The notes under the pieces are model-generated. The model ran no database searches, was not told the DNA's origin, and saw only the letters and a program-made list of their open reading frames with translations. A stretch of DNA of 5,260 bases from Deltaproteobacteria bacterium (GTDB taxonomy: Bacteria > Desulfobacterota > SM23-61), in NCBI GenBank assembly GCA_029857975.1, contig JAOUFX010000280.1, positions 1 to 5,260 on the forward strand, written 5' to 3'. Below are positions 1 through 5,260 of this stretch, piece after piece. Position numbers and translations under genes: made by a program. Position 1 is the first letter of the stretch. Each line of letters opens with the position of its first letter.

Positions 1-350
1 TCCAAAACGTTCTAGGCCCCAATGAGGTCAGGTTGCGCCTATTGTCCCATCATTATCGATCGCAATGGGAATTCACCGGCTGGGAAATTGAAAAATTCAA
101 GGAAATGACCGGCCTTTTCAAGGCGGCGTGGCAGGCCGAGTCGGATATTGGAGAGGCCTTTGATTATTCAAGCCATGAGAAAGCATTCTTTGAGGCGATG
201 GATGACGACTTCGATACTCCCAAGGCGATTGAAGCCATTCTAGAATTGGCCGGGGGAATCAAGGAATCCAGCGGACGGGACCTCTCCGGCGCAAAAGCTT
301 TTCTGAACAGGGCCTTTAATATCCTGGGATTGGTAATGGAGTATGAATGA
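1..350 (+). CDS. Cysteinyl-tRNA synthetase-like protein, C-terminal part (5' end off window); short, possibly MshC-type ligase
   Basis: The reading frame is open to the left edge (first full codon at position 3) and ends at TGA 348-350; the TTG near 33 is internal. The visible 115 residues match the end of class I cysteinyl-tRNA synthetases: an EVRLRLLSHHYRS segment (the HYRS element after the KMSKS region), then a helical DALR-like domain with FFEAMDDDFDTPKA and a closing NILGL helix. Ordinary CysS, such as the E. coli enzyme, continues about 65-70 residues past this helix into the anticodon-recognition tail ending in a GTTWRR-like motif. Here the protein stops four residues after NILGLV. 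MshC, the cysteine ligase of mycothiol synthesis and a CysS paralogue, ends at this same point. Family membership (CysS superfamily) is firm. Whether it charges tRNA-Cys or joins cysteine to an amino sugar cannot be settled, because the HIGH, zinc-site and KMSKS regions are outside the window. It overlaps the next gene by 8 bp, implying one transcript. Confidence 0.88.
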   Translation, partial: QNVLGPNEVRLRLLSHHYRSQWEFTGWEIEKFKEMTGLFKAAWQAESDIGEAFDYSSHEKAFFEAMDDDFDTPKAIEAILELAGGIKESSGRDLSGAKAFLNRAFNILGLVMEYE

Positions 351-1068
351 GATAGATTTTAAGGGAAAAACCATCCTCGTGGTGGGAGCCCATCCCGACG
401 ACAACGATTTCGGGGCGGGCGGCACGGTAGCCAAAGCTTCCAGGCAGGAGGCAACAGTCATCTACCTCATCGCCACCACGGGCCAGAGGGGAAGCTCTGA
501 CCACAGCATGACCCCCGAGAAGCTATCGGATATTCGAAGGAAGGAACAAAGAGATGCGGCCGGGTTCCTGGGGGTGCGCAAGGTTCATTTCCTGGACTAT
601 GTGGACGGGGAACTTGTCCCGGATATCCGGTTAAAGGAACAAGTTGCATTCCATATCAGACGGTACAGACCGGACATTGTCTTCACCATGGATCCCAGCT
701 TCTTCTACTTCAAAGACTACGGTTTTGTGAACCATTCTGACCATCGTGCCATCGGGGAAGCGACGCTGGATGCGTCCTATCCGCTGTCCCGGGACTGGTT
801 GTCTTTCCCAGAACACGCTAAAGCGGGTTTGGAGCCCCACAAGGTCAAGGAACTTCTTTTCCACAGCTTCGTTCCCGAAAATGCCAACTTTTACGTGGAC
901 GTGACGGACACCTTTGACGCCAAAATCAAGGCTCTTGCCCTTCACAAATCACAGGTTCCTGACATTTCAGAGATAAGGGAGAGGATGCAGACCCGAGCCG
1001 AAGCTGCGGGGCGGTTGGCCGGATGCAAATATGCCGAAGCCTTCGTGCGACTTCACTTGCCCGAGTGA
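343..1068 (+). CDS. PIG-L / LmbE family zinc-dependent N-deacetylase
   Basis: A complete protein of 241 residues, a normal length for the PIG-L family. These metalloenzymes remove acetyl groups from N-acetylglucosamine-type substrates (GlcNAc-PI, GlcNAc-inositol in MshB, GlcNAc-malate in BshB). The signature GAHPDD lies at residues 15-20 and GAGGT at 24-28. By analogy with MshB, His17, Asp20 and His134 would bind zinc and Asp19 would be the general base. His131 and His134 belong to the HSDH motif at 131-134, where the family usually has HPDH. IRRKEQRDAA (64-73) and the C-terminal ALHKSQ are also typical. No signal peptide or membrane segment is seen, so it is probably cytosolic. The start is fixed: ATG at 343 overlaps the upstream gene as ATGAATGA, and an in-frame stop at 334-336 excludes earlier starts. 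GGAG sits only 1 nt before the ATG, too close for a normal site, so translational coupling is likely. The substrate is unknown; the CysS-like neighbour suggests a thiol or amino-sugar pathway. Confidence 0.93.
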   Translation: MNEIDFKGKTILVVGAHPDDNDFGAGGTVAKASRQEATVIYLIATTGQRGSSDHSMTPEKLSDIRRKEQRDAAGFLGVRKVHFLDYVDGELVPDIRLKEQVAFHIRRYRPDIVFTMDPSFFYFKDYGFVNHSDHRAIGEATLDASYPLSRDWLSFPEHAKAGLEPHKVKELLFHSFVPENANFYVDVTDTFDAKIKALALHKSQVPDISEIRERMQTRAEAAGRLAGCKYAEAFVRLHLPE

Positions 1069-1080
1069 ATCGATTCTTTT

Positions 1081-1130
1081 GCCCGCCGTCCCCTCCGCCG
1101 TTTTTCCCTCACGCCGCATTCCGTCTCACG
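1081..1130 (+). terminator. Possible Rho-dependent termination region (C-rich, G-poor tract)
   Basis: The 50 bases starting 12 bases after the deacetylase stop codon contain 26 C, 9 G, 12 T and 3 A by hand count. C-rich, G-poor RNA just after a gene is what Rho loading sites look like, and no intrinsic terminator was found here. This is composition only. The assignment is weak, since the tract could simply be low-complexity sequence. Confidence 0.25.
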
Positions 1131-1154
1131 ATAGACAATTTTGTTCGTCCCACT

Positions 1155-1182
1155 TGTCCGAGGTACCGTGTCCGAGGTACCG
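1155..1182. repeat. Perfect tandem duplication, 2 x 14 bp
   Basis: TGTCCGAGGTACCG occurs at 1155-1168 and again, without a spacer, at 1169-1182. Each copy contains the palindrome GGTACC. The second copy runs into a small inverted repeat, GTCCG (1170-1174) pairing with CGGAC (1181-1185) around AGGTAC, so it could form a short hairpin. It lies in non-coding sequence after the deacetylase gene. Its function is unknown. Confidence 0.85.
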
Positions 1183-1462
1183 GACGCCTTAGAAGGTGGA
1201 AGGCCCTATTATTATTGAATGTGGTTAGTATTTCTTATTAGGTGTAAGGCCAGGCCATGATCCAGGATGATCCGTGGTCCGGGACGTTATTGCAAACGTT
1301 GCATTGATGGTCCCAATTGCTTGAAACTTATAGAATCCTTTTATGGCTAAAACCCCTGAAAGCCGGTCAAAGAGTTTCCTATTTAGAGGTCTCGATTCGA
1401 ACATCCTCGTCGGTATGGTCAGCGACCGGTATGCCGGGTGGATCAGGACTAATCGAGTATCG

Positions 1463-1480
1463 GTGTCAGTGTGAGTGTGA
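1463..1480. repeat. Short hexamer tandem repeat, about 3 units
   Basis: The units are GTGTCA, GTGTGA and GTGTGA at 1463-1468, 1469-1474 and 1475-1480, with a more diverged GTATCG just before at 1457-1462. It lies 14 bases before the heptamer array. On the minus strand it would translate as the meaningless HTHTDTDT, which supports non-coding status. Confidence 0.65.
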
Positions 1481-1494
1481 GCAACGGATAAAGA

Positions 1495-1557
1495 ACGTAT
1501 AGCGCATGGAGCAAAGGGCATAGAGTATAAGGCATGGAGCATGGCGCATAGCGTAAA
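1495..1557. repeat. Degenerate heptanucleotide tandem array, 8-9 units
   Basis: The sequence keeps an exact 7-base period with the rough consensus GNGCATR. Units from 1502 are GCGCATG, GAGCAAA, GGGCATA, GAGTATA, AGGCATG, GAGCATG, GCGCATA and GCGTAAA (ending at 1557), with a weaker ACGTATA at 1495-1501. The phase never slips although units differ at 1-3 positions, which suggests old slippage expansion followed by substitution, or selection on spacing. It is non-coding and is followed by an A-run at 1555-1560. Confidence 0.85.
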
Positions 1558-1598
1558 AAACAAATCTATTTTAATTGATCGCGGATGAGGGACCCGTC

Positions 1599-1697
1599 AT
1601 GGAAAATGATTACGACATAAGAAGGGATTACCCGCAGGAGTCTTTATATCAAGGCCAGGCGGTCAGCAATGGCCAGGCCGGAACGGGTCGGCAGTAA
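1599..1697 (+). CDS. Possible 32-residue small ORF, antisense to the hemW 3' end
   Basis: ATG at 1599 is preceded by GAGGG (1587-1591) with 7 bases between, a near-ideal ribosome binding site, and the frame runs to TAA at 1695-1697. The peptide begins MENDYDIRRDYPQESLYQ; it is polar, has no membrane segment, and I do not recognise it. The last 18 codons lie antisense to the final codons of hemW. It could be a real small protein, the remnant of a longer plus-strand gene, or chance. The good ribosome binding site is the only positive evidence. Confidence 0.2.
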   Translation: MENDYDIRRDYPQESLYQGQAVSNGQAGTGRQ

Positions 1698-2816
1698 AAT
1701 CCCATCTTGTATTACGATGTAGCCCGCATCCGATAAATCAGCCAGCATTGGCCCTTTTGTGGCCAGAAGGTCTTGTTGATATTCTTCTGAGAAATCTTTT
1801 AGGTGCAACCCCAATTTGGTGCGCAGGGCAAGGAAAAAGGCTTCGAAGCCAAGTTGCTCCCGGGTGAGAATTTCATCTGATTGGATGGGAGCATTTCCGG
1901 TTTTGAGGTCGGCTATATAATGGTCCAGTAAGCGATGATTCCACCAGCGGCGATTTCCGCGAAAAGAATGGGCCGAGGGTCCAAGTCCGAGGTAAGGGGT
2001 GTGGTTCCAGTATTTTTGGTTATGCCGGGAAGCATACTCCATTCCCCGGGCGAAGTTGGAAACTTCGTAGTGGATATATCCGGCTTCTTCGAGTCTTGCG
2101 GATGTTTTCATAAAAAAATTATACTGCAGGTCTTCCGGGGGAAGAGACCATTCCCCTTTTTGCTGCCGGGATGAGAAAGGGGTGCCAGCTTCGACCGTGA
2201 GCTGATAACAGGAGATATGCTCCGGGGCAAAATTCACAGCCCGCGCTAAGGTAGCCAGCCATGATTCCATTTCCTGCCCGGGGACGCCGTAAATTAAGTC
2301 CATCCCCAGATTGTCAAAGCCGGCTTCGCGGGAAGTTAGGATCGAGGATATGGCTTGGTCCAGGGAGTGCCTCCGCCCTAAAAAATTCAGGATCTTGGAG
2401 TCGAATGATTGGACCCCTACATTGAGACGATTGACCCCGCTGGCCCTTAAAGATTGGAGGTAGGCTGTACTCAAATCTGCCGGGTTGGCTTCCAGAGTGA
2501 TTTCGGCATCGGGGACCAGCTGGAAATTTTGGCGGATTCTTTCCAGGATCGCCTGGATTTGATGCGGGAGAAGCACAGAAGGAGTTCCTCCTCCAATGTA
2601 AACCGTTTCCAATTGGTTGAATTGATCGCGGGCCATCTCCATTTCTTGGAAAAGGGCCTTCAGGTAATCGGAGATGAACGAGAGATTTGTTTCCGAGTAA
2701 AAGGTGCAGTAAGGGCATTTCGTCCGGCAGAAGGGAATATGAATATAGAGACCCGCAATCTTCCGGTTGCCGATCGGGGTTTGCCGATGAAAGTTTTTTC
2801 TTTCTGCAGTGCCCAT
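1644..2816 (-). CDS. hemW: HemW, radical-SAM heme chaperone (coproporphyrinogen III oxidase-like)
   Basis: A complete protein of 390 residues, normal for HemW, which binds heme and delivers it to respiratory proteins; many databases mislabel it as oxygen-independent coproporphyrinogen oxidase. The radical-SAM cluster motif is CRTKCPYC with cysteines at 30, 34 and 37. The fourth cysteine typical of HemN is absent: CTF follows instead of HemN's CxC, and HemW commonly has CDF. Other family landmarks are GGGTPS (75-80), LEANP (108-112), GVNRLNVGVQSF (127-138), GMDLIYGVPGQ (171-181), HISCYQLTVEAGTPF (200-214) and YLGLGPSAHSF (275-285). A HemN C-terminal domain follows, containing LTREQLGFEAFFLALR. 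The ATG at 2816 is 3 bases after the lepA stop and has only a weak upstream site, so its translation probably depends on lepA. It converges with the deacetylase gene. Confidence 0.95.
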   Translation of the reverse strand: MGTAERKNFHRQTPIGNRKIAGLYIHIPFCRTKCPYCTFYSETNLSFISDYLKALFQEMEMARDQFNQLETVYIGGGTPSVLLPHQIQAILERIRQNFQLVPDAEITLEANPADLSTAYLQSLRASGVNRLNVGVQSFDSKILNFLGRRHSLDQAISSILTSREAGFDNLGMDLIYGVPGQEMESWLATLARAVNFAPEHISCYQLTVEAGTPFSSRQQKGEWSLPPEDLQYNFFMKTSARLEEAGYIHYEVSNFARGMEYASRHNQKYWNHTPYLGLGPSAHSFRGNRRWWNHRLLDHYIADLKTGNAPIQSDEILTREQLGFEAFFLALRTKLGLHLKDFSEEYQQDLLATKGPMLADLSDAGYIVIQDGILLPTRSGLAIADRLALI

Positions 2817-2819
2817 GAC

Positions 2820-4622
2820 TCATGAATCCGAATCAGATTTTAAAACAGCCAGGAAGGCACTTTGGGGGATGGTGACCGAACCGATCATCTTCATCCGTTT
2901 CTTACCCTTCTTCTGTTTTTCCAACAGTTTGCGCTTGCGGGTAATATCCCCCCCGTAGCACTTGGCGGTTACATCCTTGCGATAGGGAGAGATCGTCGTC
3001 CGGGCGATAATTTCGCCTCCGATCGCCCCCTGGATGGCCACTTTAAAAACCTGGCGGGGGATCTCTTCTTTCAACCTTTGGCAAGCCTGAAGGGCACGGG
3101 GCCGGGCATTATCGCGGTGGATAATTTGCGAAAGCGCATCCACTTTTTCGCCATTGACTAAAATATCCAACAAAATGAGGTTACCCTCCCGGTAATCGAT
3201 GAGATCATAATCAAAAGATCCGTACCCCTGGGTCAGGGTTTTAAAACGGTCATAAAAATCATAAATTACTTCCGCCAAAGGTAGCTCATAGGATAATTCC
3301 ACCCGGCCAGGCCCCGGGTAATGGAGAGTGGAGTTCACCCCCCGCCTTTCCGTACAGAGTTTCATGATTGCCCCCAGGTACTTTTCCGGCATCATCATGT
3401 GGGCCCGGATATAAGGTTCCTCGGTTTTGGCGATAGAAACAGGGTTGGGGTAATGAGCCGGGTTGTCGATGTACAGTACAATTCCGTCTTTTAAAGTGAA
3501 ACGGTAACGGACACTCGGTACGGACAGGATAATGGAAAGATTATACTCTCGTTCCAGCCTTTCTTGAACCACTTCCAGGTGGAGAAGACCGAGAAAGCCG
3601 CAACGAAAGCCCTGACCCAGCGCCAGGGAGGAGTCCTTTTGATAGGTGAAGGCGGCATCGTTCAATTTATACTTTTCGAGGGCGACAGCCAAATCCTCAT
3701 AGTCATCAGAGGCGATGGGATAGATAGAGGAAAATACTACGGGTTTCACATCCTTAAAACCTGCCAGAGGCTGGAGGCAGGGCCTATCGTCGCGGGTAAT
3801 CGTGTCTCCAATTCGCACATCAGAGACGGTCTTTACACCGGCGATCAGATAGCCCACGTCCCCCGCGGAAATCTTATCAAGCTTATTCCGGTATAAAGAA
3901 AAGCGCCCGACTTCTTCAACCTTGTAGGTGGCCTGATTGGAAACGAAGCGGATCGTATCGCCGCTTTTAACCGAACCGTCAAAAATACGGCAGTGGATGA
4001 TTGTTCCCCGATAGGGATCATACTTGGCATCGAAGATCAGGGCAGCCAGCGGAGCCTCCCCATCCCCTTGCGGTGCAGGAATTCTTCGGACGATGTTTTC
4101 CAGAATCTCTTCGATCCCAATTCCTTCCTTGGCTGAACAGCGAATGTGCGTATAGGGGTCCAGCCCCAATTCAGAGTCGATCTGTTCGATCACCCGTTCT
4201 ACATCAGCAGTGGGGAGGTCAATTTTATTGATCACCGGGATAATCTCCAGGTTGTTTTCCATGGCCAGATAAAGATTGGCGATGGTTTGCGCCTGAACGC
4301 CCTGAGCGGCATCGATGAGAAGGAGGACGCCCTCACACGATGCCAGGGCGCGGGAGACTTCATAGGAAAAGTCCACATGCCCCGGCGTATCAATCAGGTT
4401 GAGGATATAGTCTTTCCCGTCTCGGGCGCGGTAGGGCAGGGTGACCGCCTGACTCTTGATCGTGATCCCCCGCTCGCGTTCGATGTCCAGGTTATCCAAA
4501 ATCTGGTCTTGAAAATTGCGGTCTTCAACCACGCCGGTGTATTGAATCAGACGGTCGGCCAGCGTTGATTTTCCGTGATCTATATGGGCGATAATGCTGA
4601 AGTTACGAATGTTTTCCATCAT
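2820..4622 (-). CDS. lepA: Elongation factor 4 (LepA), ribosome back-translocating GTPase
   Basis: A complete protein of 600 residues, the usual LepA size. EF-4 is a translational GTPase that acts on stalled or initiating ribosomes. Visible GTPase motifs are G1 AHIDHGKST (12-20), G2 RGITI (51-55), G3 DTPGH (78-82, with His82 at the catalytic position), G4 NKID (132-135) and G5 SAK (163-165). Domains II and III follow, with GQGFRCGFLGLLHLE typical of the family. The LepA-specific C-terminal domain has IGGEIIARTTISPYRKDVTAKCYGGD and ends in a basic KRKLLEKQKKGKKRMK stretch and IPQSAFLAVLK. The gene opens with two ATG codons (4622 and 4619). Alignment with MKNIRNFS of E. coli favours the second, while the only ribosome site, AGGGG at 4639-4635, lies 12 bases from the first; the difference is one residue. 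hemW follows after 3 bases. Confidence 0.97.
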   Translation of the reverse strand: MMENIRNFSIIAHIDHGKSTLADRLIQYTGVVEDRNFQDQILDNLDIERERGITIKSQAVTLPYRARDGKDYILNLIDTPGHVDFSYEVSRALASCEGVLLLIDAAQGVQAQTIANLYLAMENNLEIIPVINKIDLPTADVERVIEQIDSELGLDPYTHIRCSAKEGIGIEEILENIVRRIPAPQGDGEAPLAALIFDAKYDPYRGTIIHCRIFDGSVKSGDTIRFVSNQATYKVEEVGRFSLYRNKLDKISAGDVGYLIAGVKTVSDVRIGDTITRDDRPCLQPLAGFKDVKPVVFSSIYPIASDDYEDLAVALEKYKLNDAAFTYQKDSSLALGQGFRCGFLGLLHLEVVQERLEREYNLSIILSVPSVRYRFTLKDGIVLYIDNPAHYPNPVSIAKTEEPYIRAHMMMPEKYLGAIMKLCTERRGVNSTLHYPGPGRVELSYELPLAEVIYDFYDRFKTLTQGYGSFDYDLIDYREGNLILLDILVNGEKVDALSQIIHRDNARPRALQACQRLKEEIPRQVFKVAIQGAIGGEIIARTTISPYRKDVTAKCYGGDITRKRKLLEKQKKGKKRMKMIGSVTIPQSAFLAVLKSDSDS

Positions 4623-4683
4623 CGTTGAAAGGTTCCCCTGCTACTGCCAGGACGAATCGGGTTCAAGAGTAAACTACGCCAAT

Positions 4684-4711
4684 TTTGGGGATTCACCGTT
4701 TTCTCCCCAAA
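4684..4711 (-). promoter_or_regulatory. Perfect 8-bp inverted repeat in the lepA leader
   Basis: TTTGGGGA at 4684-4691 pairs exactly with TCCCCAAA at 4704-4711 around a 12-base loop. It lies in the 97-bp gap between the TPR gene stop and the lepA start. Read on the minus strand the stem is followed by AATTGGCG, not a T-run, so it is not a canonical intrinsic terminator. It could be an RNA processing or stability element, a weak attenuator, or an operator. No convincing promoter was seen in this gap. Confidence 0.4.
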
Positions 4712-4719
4712 GCAAGTTT

Positions 4720-5260
4720 TTAAGATCGAGGTTCCTTTTTTTTGGGTGTAAGATCCTGGATTTCTTTTTGGATAGCCTGGCGTTCCGGCGCCTGTTCGTT
4801 GAAATGAGAGAAGGCTTTCTGAAAATGGATCAATGCGGTTTTGGGGTCTCCCATGGCTTTGTAGTAATAGCCAAAATTTTGATATGCCGGACCGAGCATA
4901 TTCTTGGCCCCGTAGGCCATACCCAGGTGGTAATAGATTCCTGATAAGTTGGGATCCAGCCTCTTGGCGCGGAGAAGAGCTTGCAGCGCTTCATCGGGTA
5001 GCTTTTGCTCCGCATAAACCCTGCCCAAATTAAAATATATCAAGGGATCGAGTGGGGAAAGGAGGCGGGCACGTTCGAGGTATTTTTGGGCCTCCGGCAG
5101 GTTGGCTTTCAGAAGATAGGTGGTACCTAACTCCCGGAGTATTTCCCCATCCCGGGGCGCCAGAGAGGCTGCCCGGGAAAAACTTTCGATGGCTCGATCC
5201 AATCCCCCCATTCTTTTCTGAGCCAGACCTAAACCGAAGAATGCCTCTGGTTCATCTGGC
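4720..5260 (-). CDS. TPR-repeat protein, C-terminal part (5' end off window); possibly an M48 protease tail
   Basis: The frame ends at TAA 4722-4720 and stays open to the right edge. The ATG at 5211 is internal, because the upstream codons read PDEPEAFFGLGLAQKR, the first helix of a TPR that continues into MGGLDRAIESFSRAASLAP. About four consecutive 34-residue TPR units follow: the edge repeat, ILRELGTTYLLKANLPEAQKYLERARLLSP, IYFNLGRVYAEQKLPDEALQALLRAKRLDP, and IYYHLGMAYGAKNMLGPAYQNFGYYYKAMG. A last helical pair (TALIHFQKAF) and a basic tail (LTPKKKEPRS) close the protein. TPRs are protein-binding scaffolds. The unit with YHLG, then a second repeat paired as FGYYYKAMGDPKTALIHFQKAF, resembles the C-terminus of M48 (BepA-like) periplasmic proteases in deltaproteobacteria. 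The protease domain would lie outside the window, so that is inference. It shares strand with lepA, 97 bp downstream, and may be in the same operon. Confidence 0.85.
   Translation of the reverse strand, partial: PDEPEAFFGLGLAQKRMGGLDRAIESFSRAASLAPRDGEILRELGTTYLLKANLPEAQKYLERARLLSPLDPLIYFNLGRVYAEQKLPDEALQALLRAKRLDPNLSGIYYHLGMAYGAKNMLGPAYQNFGYYYKAMGDPKTALIHFQKAFSHFNEQAPERQAIQKEIQDLTPKKKEPRS

Larger units (their letters stand above)
1069..1598. other. Gene-free region between convergent genes, rich in short repeats
   Basis: This stretch separates the deacetylase gene (plus strand) from hemW (minus strand), which converge, so no promoter is required in it. No frame shows a recognisable protein. 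The longest open frame, on the minus strand at 1225-1563, is produced partly by the short repeats (it reads as runs such as HTHTDTDT and LCAMLHALYSM) and has low-complexity, implausible composition. From left to right the region holds a C-rich pyrimidine tract, a 14-bp tandem duplication, an imperfect palindrome around 1281-1314 (GGGAC to GTCCC, centred near TGCAA-ACG-TTGCA), a hexamer array and a heptamer array. No canonical hairpin plus T-run terminator was found for either flanking gene. It may be a copy of a dispersed intergenic repeat, which is inference. Confidence 0.7.

Noticed and set aside
1023..1241. 72-residue plus-strand open frame overlapping the deacetylase end
   Set aside because: It is out of frame with the deacetylase, runs through the C-rich tract (CPPSPPPFFP) and the 14-bp duplication, and has no recognisable domain.
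1387..1402. CGATTCGAAC, resembling the T-loop of a tRNA on the minus strand
   Set aside because: No acceptor stem, anticodon arm or D-arm can be built around it. The match is a chance decamer.
1495..1557. CRISPR array
   Set aside because: Units are 7 bp without spacers, so this is a microsatellite-like array and not repeat-spacer architecture; no cas gene is present.
1225..1563. 112-residue minus-strand open frame in the convergent gap
   Set aside because: It translates the hexamer and heptamer arrays into low-complexity runs (HTHTDTDT, LCAMLHALYSM), shows no domain, and has no clear ribosome site. It is an artefact of the repeats.
1625..1634. GGGATTACCC as a terminator stem after hemW
   Set aside because: Only 3 bp of stem with no following T-run; far too weak for an intrinsic terminator.
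2314..2823. 169-residue minus-strand frame starting with an ATG that overlaps the lepA stop (ATGA)
   Set aside because: It is a shifted frame of hemW with no domain, while the hemW frame carries every family motif. The ATGA overlap is coincidental.
4146..4568. 140-residue plus-strand frame antisense to lepA
   Set aside because: Shadow of the strongly conserved lepA GTPase domain; no independent motif or ribosome site supports it.

Overview
The window looks like ordinary bacterial chromosome: dense genes with short gaps or overlaps, moderate GC, and several deeply conserved proteins. The protein styles (LepA, HemW, a TPR protein, a PIG-L deacetylase) and the degenerate short tandem repeats between genes resemble Deltaproteobacteria / Desulfobacterota. 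That placement is an impression from recall, not a demonstrated assignment.

Layout. The left part is a plus-strand pair. The first gene is the 3' end of a cysteinyl-tRNA synthetase-type protein, cut by the left window edge. It overlaps by 8 bp a complete PIG-L/LmbE-family zinc deacetylase (343-1068). A gap of about 575 bp follows between convergent genes. It holds no convincing gene, but carries a C-rich tract, a perfect 14-bp tandem duplication, a small hexamer array and a degenerate heptamer array. A possible 32-codon plus-strand ORF with a good ribosome binding site sits at its right end. The right part is a minus-strand cluster read from right to left: the C-terminal part of a TPR protein (entering from beyond the right edge), lepA (elongation factor 4), and hemW (radical-SAM heme chaperone). 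lepA and hemW are separated by 3 bases and are almost certainly co-transcribed. A perfect 8-bp inverted repeat lies between the TPR gene and lepA.

How the genes may work together. lepA-hemW is a recurrent neighbourhood; in Bacillus it continues into hrcA-grpE-dnaK, but here it ends at hemW. The most interesting point is the left pair. The cysteinyl-tRNA synthetase-like protein stops right after the DALR-type helical region and lacks the roughly 65-70 C-terminal residues of ordinary CysS. The next, translationally coupled gene is a PIG-L deacetylase. Truncated CysS-like ligase (MshC) plus PIG-L deacetylase (MshB) is the enzyme logic of mycothiol synthesis. The pair could therefore be a thiol-cofactor or other amino-sugar-cysteine pathway outside Actinobacteria. 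The catalytic half of the ligase is outside the window, so this stays a hypothesis. No CRISPR array, tRNA, rRNA, insertion sequence or phage gene was seen.
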